Source of the DNA: Taudactylus pleione
Lineage: Eukaryota > Chordata > Amphibia > Anura > Myobatrachidae
DNA: 64,000 nucleotides
Direction: 5' to 3'
Assembly (NCBI GenBank): GCA_031769625.1
Contig: JAUIMM010000124.1
Span: forward strand, 11,559,001-11,623,000
Of the stretch, positions 21,045 to 32,024 are shown one piece after another. The notes beneath the pieces were generated by a model that was given only the letters and a program-made list of their open reading frames with translations, was not told the origin of the DNA and searched no databases. Positions within the stretch are counted from its first letter, which is position 1, and the number at the start of each line of letters is the position of its first letter. A program made the position numbers and the translations under genes.

Positions 21045-21481
21045 TTACCTATGCTTCATTGCAAGCTGAGGGAAAAACGAAGCTGATGCCACCTGCCGGC
21101 TGGATCTACGAGTGCCCTGGCCAGAGGTGGACTGCTCATGGCCAGTGCTGGGGGATGGAACACCTGAGGTGGTGGGTCTCAATTCTTGGGACTGAAGAAA
21201 GAAGATCTCCTGCATGCCCTCCTGGATGAAGATGCTTCGCTGCTGTTCAACTTGGATGAGCTGCCGTGTGAGCTCATTCCGTTCCCGCAATAATGACACT
21301 ATCTCCAAGAAGATGCGTGTATTTTCCCTGCTTTCTGCATGCATATCTCGGGGAATGTCATCATTGCTTACGAGGGGCAGCTCAGATGGTGCTTCTGTGG
21401 CTGGTGGTGATACTGACACTCCCTCCCCGGAATGAGCCCCTAGAACAGCATCATCCAGCTCTTGAGCAGCATCATCCACAT
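21045..21481 (-). pseudogene. Harbinger Myb-like protein, last exon
   Basis: A long open reading on the minus strand follows a good acceptor (TTTACATTGTAG then ATGTGGATG). It has an acidic start (DDAAQELDDAV), a coiled-coil-like helix (FLEIVSLLRERNELTRQLIQVEQQ), and a Ser/Thr-rich tail ending QLAMKHR with stop TAA at 21045-21047. This layout fits the C-terminal exon of the accessory Myb/SANT proteins that accompany Harbinger transposases and help bring them to DNA. The DNA-binding exon is not found upstream, so the gene is incomplete. The open frame upstream to 21620 is intron read-through. Confidence 0.5.
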
Positions 21482-22360
21482 CTACAATGTAAACAAATAT
21501 GTCAACATCAAAATACATAGGACCCATGTTATAGCTTTGGTCAGTTATTATATAGATGGACACATGACTTTCATTATCTGCACCACTAAAGTTAGATATT
21601 GTGCTGAGCTGGTTGATCAAGTAATGTTCACCAATAAATGTAATGTAGATAGCAAATGGTTATAATGCACCTGTACAGGACTTCCATTTACACATTGGCG
21701 ATTCTTCCCTCCCAGATTTAATACTAACAAACGTTACACTAAGTGGGACTAGTACCATGGTCAACTTAAACTGATCTATAAGAGCTCCACCAGCTGCAGC
21801 AGCGAAGACGGGTAGGAATACAGTGTTTTGTGTTTAAGGTCACCTGGACATTGAAATTGTTAGCTAGTTTAGTACTGTCATCATTGCTGAATTGTTTTCT
21901 TGTAGTGTGCAACCATTTGAGATAAGAATGTATGCTCAATACTGAATTTAACTGTGAATAGTAACGTAAAAGTTGTCTTACATTGTATGGTCATACTGCC
22001 GAAGTATTATTACACCAATCCGTATGGTGCCGTGCAAATGCCATTGTTTTTATGTGTAATCTCATTATTGATGTTTTTCCCACTGATGCAATACAAAGGC
22101 TGCCTCATTGAATGCGGAGTGTTATTTTTGCAAGTGCCCTGCCAACTCTCTAATAAACCTGTGTTCACAAAATAAAAACCACAAGCTGCCTCGTCACCCC
22201 TTCATGTGCTTCCATTACTCTCACCTCTCTGTAAGTCGAGTGAAGATTGAACCACAACACACAAGGTTACCTCTTTACGTACCATATAAAGTCAAGGTTA
22301 CCACACAAGTGTTCCAGACTGTGGCAATTTGTAAATACCTTCTTACTTGGTGTATTCTAA

Positions 22361-22735
22361 GGTAAGTGTGTGTGTGTGTCTCTCCCCCTCACCTCCACTC
22401 CTATTTTCTAAGCACAACATGGGTTCACCCTGATGTGTTTCTGTATATTCTCCTTTCCTGGAGTTTGCTTCATTTTCTTTCAACCTTCATTTGGATTATC
22501 ATTCGTTTGCTTTCTTCGCAGCATGTAAGTGTGTGTGCCCCACGCATTTCTTTCTTCAATGCATTCTCATTGATGTGACAAACCAGAGCTTTAACCTGAT
22601 GTTTGAATGATTTTTTCTCAGTTTTTGCAGATATTACAGTTTGTGTCTTTTTGATCTCTTGTACCCTTTTGCATTCCTTCTTCTGGAAACCATAAAGTAA
22701 GTATGTGTGCCTTACCCTCTCTTCCATCCATTCAA
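22361..22735. repeat. Three loose tandem units, period about 165 bp
   Basis: A RYGTAAGTRTGTGTG word followed by pyrimidine-rich sequence recurs at about 22361, 22524 and 22688. Identity elsewhere in the units is low. Confidence 0.35.
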
Positions 22736-23619
22736 TCTCATTTAGTATTAATTATAAAAAAAATAGTATTATGTGTTGTAATGCTATTATGTCTGGATAT
22801 AGCATGCTCACATTTCTTAATGGCTACCTATTATGTGTTATAACATATGATTAAAGGTATTTTTAGATCCATATTAGTAATTTTTTATACCTGTACATTT
22901 CAACCCAATTTTTAGGGAATGTATAAATACATGATTAAAATGTTACACTATGTATTATGTAAACATAATGTAATGCTAAAACAATCATGTTTATTTTCTT
23001 GAGGAATAAACACCAGTATGGCCCATATTTCACCGGTAATACAAAATCTTCATTATGTAATGATGTTACAAATAATATTTTATTTTATGGAAACCTTCAT
23101 TAATGTACAGTATGATTATGTTTTTATTTATTCTATGTAGTTTTTCCTATACTGTGTTATATAGAAATCAATGGCAACAACCCCACCTTCCTCCTCATCT
23201 TCAAAATGAAAGGCAACGTAGGCATCCAAGCTACAAAATCTACCCTACCAGTGTCACCCTACTTGGTATGCCTGATGATGAGGTGTACAATAGATTTCCC
23301 CTACCACCTCATGTCATCCTGAATACTCTCCAAATAATTGAGAGTGATCTGGAAAGTCAAAGAAACCTTCCTACAGCAATTCCACAACTTACAGTTATTT
23401 TTGCACTTCAGGGTCCTTTCTGACCACTGTAGCAGTGATGGCTGGGATATCCCAGCAATCATTTGGCTGGATCCTGAAGAGTGTTTGTTCTGCAATCCTG
23501 GCTTGCTTCAGCCAGTTCATTTCCATGCCTTTAGATGAGGAGTACCTAGATGTGGGGAAGGGGCAATTTAGGGCTATTTCTGGCATGTTATAGGGGTTGT
23601 GGATGGCACTCCTATTGCT

Positions 23620-25205
23620 TGTCACGATCCGGTATGAGGAATTCCTCTCTGGAGGACAGAAAGTCAGGGGGTTAGGATGGCTAGGAGACAGCTAGAGGAA
23701 TGACAGTACTAGTGTCCTCAATAAAGGTCAAACCCAGCTGTTCGCTAGACTTAACCAGAGGCGTGGAGTCTAACCCACTTGGTGGTCTTCACCAGTGACC
23801 CCTCCTATTGGGATTTGGGTTTTGCCGCACCAAGTGAGCAGGTCGCTGCTCACTGGTTAGGTACCTGGGAGTGACAAGGAGACTAGGGAATTACACTAAT
23901 ACAATTAGTGGAATGATGCACTGGTATGCTCTATGAAACATTGTAGGATTCAGAGGCAGGATACACCAGGAAGTGACACAGGAGATCCAGGCACAGAGTA
24001 TTTGGGAGTGACTAGGATTAATAGTCAGACACTGGATGCTTTGGGTAACTCTGAAGATCTGGACGCAGCGTAATGTAAAGGAAGCTCAGTAATCCATACA
24101 CAGAGACACTGGGTATACAGTGAACCCAGAAGCAGGGTAGTGTAAAGGCTCTCTGTAGATCCAGTCACAGAATATAAGTAACTGTAAAGGGAACTCAGAT
24201 GCTGGTTAGTGAACCTGATACACTGTAGATCCAGTAATGGAATACAAGTAACTGTACAGGGAACTCAGACACGGGTTAGTGAACTTGATACTCTGTAGAT
24301 CCAGTTGTGGGGATAACGGAAGGTGCTTTGTGAATACAGATGCAGGGAAAGCTGGTGAAACTAGTGCTTGGGAATTGGACAGGAGGAGACACAGGAAACT
24401 GGTAAATGAACCAAAGCTGGGTATATACAAGAGGATTAACTGAAGCAAAACTTGAGGTTAAAACAAAAGTCATTAGGAATCCAGGCACGGATATGCTCGT
24501 GATTGCACAGGTGATGGAGACGCAAGATGGCTCCAATAGTACTAAAGAGCCAGATGCAGACTAGCTGTGGGATACGCTATGAAAGTAACCTAGAGCCTGG
24601 AACAAATACTGGCATCATAGTCACTGGGAAAGCAAAGAACAACAGCAACTTCCTGGTCCTGGAGTCAGACTAAATACCCTTAGGTAGTTGGTCATTGGAT
24701 CAGAAGATCAGCTGAGTGACCGCAGGACTACCTTTGGAATAGGGATGTGCAGGCTCGGATAGGTTCGAGTTTACACGTGGAGTTCGGATTTTTCTCTCCA
24801 AAAAAACGGAACTCAGAAAGAGGCAAAACGTCATCTTGCATGGACGAACATCATCATTCCTGGACAAAAGTCCAGGAATGATGATGTTCGTCCGTGCAAG
24901 ATGACGTTTTGCCTCTTTCTGAGTTCCGTTTTTTTGGAGGGAAAAATCCGAACTCCACGTGCAAACTCGAACCTATCCGAGCCTGCACATTCCTACTTTG
25001 GAAGAGACTAGTCAGGTGATATGGACCAACATGGCTGTGCCCATGCCCACTACCAGTTGAACCAGGATGCACACACATAAACCCTAGCAGACCCTGGGGA
25101 GAAGACTCAGCCACCACTCACCTCCACTCCTGGTGACTTAACACCTAAGCACAAGGACGCCGGCAAAGAGGTGAGTAGCGGCCAATCCCAGGCCACATCC
25201 TGACA
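23620..25205 (-). mobile_element. Solo LTR of a Ty3/Gypsy element, 1586 bp
   Basis: Bounded by TGTCACGATCC and ATCCTGACA (TG...CA ends) with a perfect 5-bp duplication TTGCT (23615-23619 and 25206-25210). The inside has no coding region. Repeated GATCCAG..CAGGGAACTCAG-like segments occur at 24160-24320. It is homologous to the LTR at 57004-57990, whose adjoining pol and polypurine tract show that the family is transcribed on the minus strand. LTR-LTR recombination presumably removed the interior. Confidence 0.85.
24740..24995. mobile_element. Palindromic hAT MITE, 256 bp
   Basis: Begins TAGGGATGTGCAGGCTCGG and ends with its complement. The arms are about 124 bp each and almost identical, meeting around ACAAAAGT at about 24868. 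The 8-bp target duplication CTTTGGAA is perfect (24732-24739 and 24996-25003). Each arm contains GAGGCAAAACGTCATC, shared with the 8291 hAT. It is inserted within the solo LTR and is thus the youngest layer here. Confidence 0.93.
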
Positions 25206-25850
25206 TTGCTCTAGTGCCACCATCACATAATGAACATATTTTTAGAAATAGAAAGGATTTCCACTCACTAAATATAATGGTGTTCCAGATTCTTTCCCTG
25301 AATGCATCCTATCCAGGAAGCTCACATGATGCCTATGTGATTGGCCAATCAGGGATATGGCAGAAATTATCCGTGATGCAACGTGGAGTTGCATGGTTTC
25401 TGGGTAATTATATTTCTTTCCTATTTGAAATTATATTTAGGAAATATATGGCCATACCTTACTTACTAACAAATGTGTTCTGTTTTTGTTCACAGGAGAT
25501 AGTGCCTATCCCATTTGCATCACCAACACCAAGTGCAGAATCTGATTATACCTCCGCACATACCGCCACCAGACAGGTCATTGAGCACTGCTTCAGACTT
25601 TTAAAATCTGGCTTCAGGTGTTTAGATCGCTCTGGTGGTGCACTCATGTATGCGCCGGAAATGGTTGCTAAGATTGTCGTCCTGTGTGGTGTGACATCAA
25701 TCAAAGGAAACACATGCCTTGGGGATGAGAAGTTAATGGTAGGTAATGGGAATGGCTGTATGAGACTGAACATCCATCAAGAAGTAGTTAACTTCTTCAA
25801 GTAAGTATAGTTGCATATAATTTGTTATAAATAATATGTATCTGCTTCAA

Positions 25851-26229
25851 ACTGGTTGCACTTTACCGTAAATTTAATAAGGTGTAAATTTTATGACACC
25901 GGCGGCTTTTCCGGAATAACATAAAATTATAACCTTTCGTTGTGCAAGCAGCCATGGAAGCTGAACTATTATTTTAGCCAGGCTACATAGTGTTTAGTTG
26001 CCAAAATTAGCCTTTTTCCGGCATTATTTTACAGAAAAAAACATGAGGAGGTATTGTGTATGAATACTAAATTTGCCGACACTACTACTAAAGCATTTTT
26101 TCCCTAATTGTGAGTTTCTCAAAATATAAAAGAAAGAAGAAAGAAAAAGGGAAAGGAGAAGGAGAAAAAGAAATTTGGAGGGGGAGATGGAAAAGGTCAA
26201 ATACATAGACAAGCAAATGTCTTAACCAG
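25851..26229. other. Unassigned; purine-rich tract near 26125-26190
   Basis: AT-rich sequence followed by a GAAAG/GGAGAAGG-rich purine run. On the minus strand this is a pyrimidine tract just downstream of the L1 ORF2 fragment, so it may be L1 3'-UTR. Confidence 0.4.
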
Positions 26230-26960
26230 ACAATAAATTGAATTCAAAGGACTCATTCCTAGGTGGGAGCTCAAAAGGTCATCCTCATGGAAGGAGCGCC
26301 TTATAAAATGGAGTAGATTTGAATTCAATCCAGAGAGACCACAGTGCTATAAACTCAGAGTGCTTCTCAGGAGTTGCATGAAAAATATTGTCCAAAAATC
26401 AAGGCATTGACACCATACCCACACTGAAGGGGGGACCTATGAAAGCCAGTGTACAGGGAGGAAGCCCTAGCAGCATTGTTAATATGTTTGAAAAGGGATT
26501 TTTTTTGTACAGTAATCCCGGGATATTAGAATGAGAGAGTAACCAAAAATTAGGGCCCTGGGGTACTGAATAACTTACTGTTTCCGAAGCCAATGCTATA
26601 ATTTTCTGCCAAAACGGGGTAATAAGGGAGCAATCCCACCATAAATTAATCTATATACTTGGCTCCTTGTGATATCGCCAGCAAAGAGGGGACCCCGAGG
26701 GGAAGAATTTGTGAAGGATTATCGGGCAATGATACCATCTAATTAAAACTTTGGATTTAGTCTATAATATCAATAAGCAAGAAGAACAAGCACTGGAAAC
26801 CTGAAACACTTTTTCCTAGTTAACTTGTATTCCTCTTGTGAAAAATCTTGATCCCAAGCATCTGCAAAACTAGGATTTGCAGGGAACTGGGAATGTCATA
26901 AAATCTTATAATCGACATTTTGTCATGTGTAATACACATATGTGATTAAGGACCTGCAGA
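26230..26960 (-). pseudogene. L1-clade LINE ORF2, C-terminal fragment
   Basis: On the minus strand several frames together give FPANPSFADAWDQDFSQEEY, then IRWYHCPIILHKFFPSGSPLCWRYHKEP and LWWDCSLITPFWQKI. The order RWY..P..LHK..P..SPLCWRC.......HIWWDCP.I.PFW is the conserved C-terminal, Cys-containing region of L1-type ORF2. The second expected Cys is replaced (CWRY) and several stops are present. The fragment lies downstream of where RT would be. Nothing of ORF1 is visible. Confidence 0.72.
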
Positions 26961-27414
26961 CTGGAAATATCAGACAATCTTCTGATGAACTTCATACCAT
27001 TGATCAGATTGCTCTAACATTTTTCATATTATATATTCTACACTTGTATAGATTTTCATTGTTTATTAAACTGAAATTGTGCATTGGCCCCGGTTGATTC
27101 TGAATCAGATTTAAAGCTATAGATATGCTCACCTAATTGCCTGACCTTTATGTATGACTATGTCAATATGTAATGTTATTATAAAGTATATTGGATCTGG
27201 ACAATGTATAAATGTAACTATTGTTTTTTTTATTATTATTTTTTCTACATTTTAAGGAGGAATTAAAGATGAAAATTTTTTTACTAAGTCAAAAAACATA
27301 TATGTATAAAGAGTTAAAAAATCAACAAAGTTGTGTAAACAATGTAAATAACATTTTTCTGTTCTAAACAGCTTCTTCTGACACTAGATTTAGAAACAAC
27401 ATAATGTGTGTGTA
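26961..27414. other. Unassigned AT-rich spacer
   Basis: No ORF or repeat structure was recognised. A short (TG)n lies at 27403-27414, just before the hAT target duplication. Confidence 0.4.
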
Positions 27415-27899
27415 TGTATACACAGGGCCGGCGTAACCCTCTTAGCAGATACTGCAATGCAGGGAGTTGCCAGGCTGGAGAGGCGCTCTCCCTGTAGCTG
27501 AAGCTGAGTCCATTGATGCTGCTGCAGGTTGTCACTGCGCCTATCAAGCTGTATTACATGCAGCGGCAGCCTGCTGCAGAGAAGTGTGGCTGAGCCTGCC
27601 TGAGAGGCTCATTGCAAAGTTCCACCCCCTGCTGTTTTAACATCCCCCTCCCTTCTTCCCCTCTCCTTCCTGCTCCTCCACTGCGCTGCACCTGACCAGT
27701 GACCACTCCTTCTTTGGAAGCAGGGGAAGCCTGGCTGGAAGGGCCTTGACAGTAAGCACATATTGGCGGGATTCAGGAGTCAAAGTGTCAGTGACTGCAG
27801 AGGTGCTGTGTGGATAGCGGGTGGCAGCCAGGCAGCGGGACTCCAGAGAAGATGTGGCCAGCACCTGGTGGTTCTCAGTGTGCCCCAAAAGAAAGTATA

Positions 27900-28235
27900 A
27901 TGGAGGTAAGTCTGCCTGGCAATGGTGGAGGAGTTCTAAGTTTGTCCAGGAAAAGGGAGGGAGGTTCTAATTGCCCAGTATGGAGGAGAGGGGGGCTAAG
28001 CGTACCCAGTAAAGTAAGCGGGGGTGCTAAATGTGGCCACTAAGAGAGGGGTTGCTATGTGTGCCCAGACTGGGGGGTTAAGTGTACCCAGGGGCTAATT
28101 TTGCCTAGTAAGGGAAGTGAGGGGGTGCTAAATGTGGCCACTAAATGAGGGGTTGCTATGTGTGCCCGGTAAAAGGAGATGATTGTTAAGTGTGCCCAGT
28201 AAGGGAAGGGAGGGTGGTGCCAAGTGAGTCCAATA
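27900..28235 (+). repeat. Minisatellite, unit about 30 bp
   Basis: Units like GGGGGTGCTAAATGTGGCC and GTGTGCCCAGTAAGGGA repeat about ten times with drift. A longer 113-bp higher-order copy (28019 and 28132) is visible. Confidence 0.7.
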
Positions 28236-28244
28236 AGGTGGTTT

Positions 28245-28770
28245 CAGGCCTGGCACTGTCCTGTCTCAGTCCTGTTCCTGTCTCCCCTGTCCTGGCCCTC
28301 TTAACCCTGTCCTACCCTGCCCTCTTTGTTCTGTCACGTCTATCATGTCCCCTATTTCCTGCCTTGTCACTTCTGTCCTGGTCCTGTCACCTCTGTCCTG
28401 CCCTGACACCTCTGTCCTGTCCCTGTCACTTCTGCCCTGGCCCTATACCCTCTTTCCTGGCCCTGTCACCTCTATCCTGTCCCTGTCACCCCCTCTGCTG
28501 TCCCATCTGTTTGGTCTTGGCCCTGTCACCAATGTCCCCTCTTTCCTTGCCCTGGCCCCTCTATTCAAGTCCCTGTCACCTCTGTCCTGCCCCTGTCCCC
28601 TTTGTCCTGTCCGTCACCTTTATCCTGTCCCTGTCACCTTAATACTTTCCCTGTCACATATGCCCTGGTCCTGTCAATGCTGTCCTGGACCTTTCATCTC
28701 TATCCTGTTCCTGTCCACTTTGTGTAGTTCCTGTCACCTCTGTCATGATCCTGTCATTCAGGCCGTGCTG
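28245..28770 (+). repeat. CT-rich minisatellite, unit about 20 bp
   Basis: The core CCTGTCACCTCTGTCCTG recurs about 25 times with substitutions. The long Leu/Ser/Pro-rich ORFs at 28190-28806 are translations of this repeat, not genes. Confidence 0.85.
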
Positions 28771-28843
28771 TCCCTTTATAAAAAATGGGAGGGTGCAAAT
28801 TTTTAGTTTGCAGGGGGACCATAACACTGGCCCTGTGTACACA

Positions 28844-29462
28844 CATATACCTTTTTTTTAAAAGTCACACTCGACAACCATAAACTCTTCTAAACTATGC
28901 AATCATTTTATGTTATTTGGAAAAAGTTTACTTTTTTTAAAATAGATAATTTTTTTACAAAAAAACATTATTTTTGGGCTTGGCTTGGGCTCAGCAGTGC
29001 GTGCTACACACATGCCACTACATCTCTCTGGAGAGAGCTACCACACTGTTGGGAGTCCAGTTCACCCAGTGGTTTCGCATCGCACAGACACGTGCATCAG
29101 TACTCCCACTCACCCCTCGGCACCCTCCAGCTGTGAACCAGCCTCCCCCACCATCAGGCACCGCATCTTTTTCTGGAGAGGTAAAACACAATGGTCGCGA
29201 GGTGAGCAAATCCACTATGAGAAGCTAATTCATAGGAGTGGTGTACATGCTACCAAGATCACTTGTCAGTTTGTTTTTAAGGGTACCCATATTAACTTCA
29301 GTTAACCAACGGCTATCAACCACTATTGATAACTCACTATCTGGAGCTGTATACCCTTCTTTGGAACAGACATTTACTTGTTCAGATACAATTATTCAAT
29401 TGCTACAATTGTGGCAGCTAACACAGTTTAACATCCATATTTCCGAAAGATCATTGTTGCAG
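28844..29462. other. Unassigned sequence left of the duplication
   Basis: The segment 28985-29305 has overlapping moderate ORFs but no recognised domain. It is single copy in the window and ends at the duplication breakpoint. Confidence 0.35.
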
Positions 29463-29754
29463 AGTTATTGCTGCATTTGCATATGTCAATCATTTTAACA
29501 TTTCTTTTTTGCTTATCAGCATTGTTTATCTATTTTTAATTTATAATAAAAGGTTTATGTATTTACATATATCATATGTTTAATATGTGTATTTAGTGCC
29601 ATTCCACCTACATCCATTACAGTTTTCGGGCACTTATTTGTGCTAATTGGGAGTGGTGGCTTACTCCCAGGTGGTGGGCAGCTTCCTGCACATTTTATTT
29701 TAATATCATAATAACTGGTTCACACTCCTTCTTGGCGCTTGGTATTTTTGTATA

Positions 29755-29863
29755 CTCTAATCTGTTTAGCAGAACAGACTTTTCCTGGAGATTTAAAACA
29801 CATAGGCCAAAAACCTAGGACAAACATATCTGCCATTAACCACTTTACCAGTGTTCTATCACA
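29755..29863 (-). repeat. Truncated 3' LTR of the Gmr1-like element
   Basis: The 109 bp ending TATCACA match the start of the 5' LTR (38263-38373). The rest of the LTR is replaced by unrelated DNA at 29754. On the minus strand the LTR begins TGTGATAGAA. Confidence 0.85.
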
Positions 29864-29877
29864 TATCCCCCCCTTTG
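29864..29877 (-). other. Polypurine tract
   Basis: Minus strand AAAGGGGGGGATA lies directly before the LTR start TGTGATAG, the expected place for second-strand priming. Confidence 0.75.
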
Positions 29878-29973
29878 TTTTGATCTGTGGGCCAGAAAAA
29901 TTACAGCCCCCAAACAAAACACACGAGACAAAGCATCTGCAATGGCAAGTTGGCTTCCAGGCCTGTGTTCTAC

Positions 29974-30597
29974 TTAGAATTTAAAGTTCTGCAATGCCAA
30001 GAACCACCTGGTTATTCTTCCATTGCTCTCTTTATTCTCAGACATCCATTTCAAAAGGGCATGATCAGTGATCAACCTGAATTTCCTTCCTAGCAAGTAG
30101 CACCTGAGAGGTTCTATAGCCCACTTTATTGCCAATGCTTCTTTCTCAAACATAGCATAGTTTCTCTCATGTACATTTACCTTTCTGCCTAAATAAATAA
30201 TCAGATGTTCCTCGCCTTGTTTGTTCTGGGACAGGACCTCTCCTATCCCTACACCAGATGCATCAGTTTGCACAACAAATTCCCTGTTAAAGTCAGGTGT
30301 AATCAGAACTGGTTGGGTATACAAGGCTACCTTTAACTCCTGAAAAGCTTTTTCTGCTTCAGGACTCCATTTAATCATAACTTTCTGTTTGCCTTTGGTA
30401 AGTGGGACTGCAATGGTGGCAAAATTGGGTATAAATCTTCTATAATACCCTGTGATTCCCAAGAATGCTCTCACCTGTTTCATATTTAGGGGTCGTGACC
30501 AATTTTCTATTGCCTCAACTTTATTAAGTTGGGGCTTTATCAAACCTCTGCCAATGGTGTCTCTAAATACTTTACTTCTTTCATTCCTAGACAACAC
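29974..30597 (-). pseudogene. Gmr1-like pol: RT connection and RNase H
   Basis: An open stretch of 207 codons. The RT-connection part reads AIENWSRPLNMKQVRAFLGI and GYYRRFIPNFA. RNase H follows with FVVQTDASGVGIG (Asp), MFEKEALAIKWAIEPLR (Glu) and FRLITDHALLKWM (Asp). All three metal-binding residues are present, making this the best preserved part of the element. It is preceded by frame breaks separating it from the RT palm and ends close to the polypurine tract, so it is the C-terminal end of pol. Confidence 0.88.
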
Positions 30598-30619
30598 TTT
30601 TTTGGGTTGGCTATCAATC

Positions 30620-31099
30620 CTACCTTAAGATGGAGTCTAACACTGCTTGTACTCTGGGTGAGTGAGACTGCCAATCAGGACTATAGATGATTACATAATC
30701 TAGGTAAGAAGCAGCATATTGTCTATGGGGCCTTACAATTTTATCCATCATCCTTTGTAAGGTAGCAGGTGCCCCATGTAACCCAAATGGCAGCATTTTA
30801 TATTGGAACAATCCTTCTGGTGAAGAAAAATCTGTCTTTTCTTTGGCGGCCTCAGTTATTGGCACTTGCCAATACCCTTTGGATAAGTCTAGAGTGGTTA
30901 AATACCTGGCTGTTCCTAATCTTTAATTAGTTCATCTACCCTAGCATCAAACTTTGACACTGTTCAATTTACGGAAATCATTGCAGAAGCGCAAACTCCT
31001 GTCAGGCTTTGGAATAAACACAAAGGGACTTGACCACTCGCTATGCGATTCTTCAATTACACTCAATTCCAAAATTTTTTACATTTCTTTGGACACTGA
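30620..31099 (-). pseudogene. Gmr1-like reverse transcriptase palm and fingers, degraded
   Basis: From 31099 downward, traces of SEWSSP-type and NDFRKLN-type blocks appear across several frames. A clearer stretch follows: MPITEAAKEKTDFSSPEGLF, MLPFGLHGAPATLQRMMD and YAASYLDYVIIYSPDW. The catalytic YxDD box reads YLDY, so the second Asp is lost. The N-terminal piece of RT lies on the other side of the composite transposon, at 33480-33660. Confidence 0.82.
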
Positions 31100-32024
31100 G
31101 GGCCTGATTCAGAGCCGCTCGTAAGCGGCCGCTCGTTCGCTCCTAGCGATGTTCGCACAACTGCGCATGTGTATGGGTCGTAATGCGCATGCGCCAACCA
31201 GTCATTGCGGTCGGAAATCGAGCGCTCGCAAAACAGCGAGTGCCTGCTAATTTGAGTGACAGGATGAGGCGTTTGTGGGTGGTAACAGGGGAAGGTGCTT
31301 GAAAACTGGGAGTGGTGATCCGAACACAGGCGTGCCAAACGGTCAAAACAGGCGTTTTAAGGGTGTGAATAATTAACAAAGGAGCGTCATCGACCACGTC
31401 ACTTGATTGTTTCTTAGCCTCAACTGTTCGCATGATTGCGGTAGGAAAATCCAACCACAAGCACTGCGAGCAGTTCAGACGCCTTTCGATGTACTCGATT
31501 AATCTAATAAATAGCAGAGATGATGTTGGATGCGAGCGGCCAGGGGGCGTCTTTACAAGATAGCGAGCGCATGTTTCGTTCGCTCGCTCAGACATAGAGG
31601 CGTCAACACATATACAAACATGCGGCGCTCATCTGTTAATATTGTATATAAATATGATTTAGACTTTAATATATATATGAGTTGAAATGCAATTATTTAA
31701 TCCTGTTTAAATCTTGTAATGAAATTCAGTCTCATGTACCAAACAACTCCATTGACTCTAATCCTATTGTGAGTCCCACAGCAATCCAATTAAGAAAAAA
31801 AGTCTTGTATGATAAGAGAGTCTCGTATAATAATAATACCAGAAGTCACTGTGGTTAATCAATGTCCTTATATAAATCCCAAGATTGAAAAACTCATGCC
31901 ACACTGTTCTTTCAAAGTATTTGTCCACAGGGTCCACCTTAAATACTCCTCCACAGCTCCACTTCAAAAATCAGCACCTTCAGTAATAAGGATAGGAACA
32001 GTATCACTTTCTTATAGACACAAT

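Larger units (their letters stand above)
23172..25804 (+). pseudogene. PIF/Harbinger transposase D, split by a solo LTR
   Basis: Exon 1 starts at ATG 23172 (MATTPPSSSSS) and soon meets a stop and frame change near 23205. It then reads TSVTLLGMPDDEVYNRF...LPTAIPQLTV, shifts frame at about 23420, and reads TTVAVMAGISQQSFGWIL and VVDGTPIA with the first catalytic Asp. A 1586-bp LTR interrupts at 23620, two residues after VDGTP. Translation resumes with HIFRNRKDFHSLNIMV and GSSHDAYVIGQSGIW (second Asp). A 92-bp GT-AG intron (25404-25495) leads to exon 2 with ATRQVIEHCFRLLKSGFR (catalytic Glu). A small deletion after LNIMVF removes about six residues. It is clearly dead, and closely related to the 58760 transposase with the same intron position. 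Confidence 0.8.
19594..25850. mobile_element. Broken Harbinger element D (Myb-like exon, transposase, one terminus)
   Basis: The left end GGGCCTGATTCAGCAG matches the MITE family terminus. The flank AGA has no TNA partner. Inside are an unrelated repeat (20115-20590), the last exon of a Myb-like gene on the minus strand (21045-21481), and a transposase gene on the plus strand (23172-25804). The right terminus is missing. An L1 fragment follows after 26.2 kb. The two genes are divergent, unlike the convergent layout of the element at 58.7-62.8 kb, so D may be a composite of two element fragments. Confidence 0.5.
27423..28835. mobile_element. Non-autonomous hAT with internal minisatellites, 1413 bp
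   Basis: Starts CAGGGCCGGCGTAACC and ends CATAACACTGGCCCTG. Flanking octamers TGTATACA (27415-27422) and TGTACACA (28836-28843) match at 7 of 8. There is no transposase. The interior is dominated by two minisatellite blocks. Confidence 0.85.

Noticed and set aside
26399..26593. 64-codon ORF as a separate small gene
   Set aside because: It is in frame with LWWDCSLITPFWQKI of the L1 ORF2 remnant.
28190..28806. Two 150-codon Leu/Ser/Pro-rich ORFs
   Set aside because: Translation of the CCTGTCACCTCTGTCCTG minisatellite, not a conserved protein.
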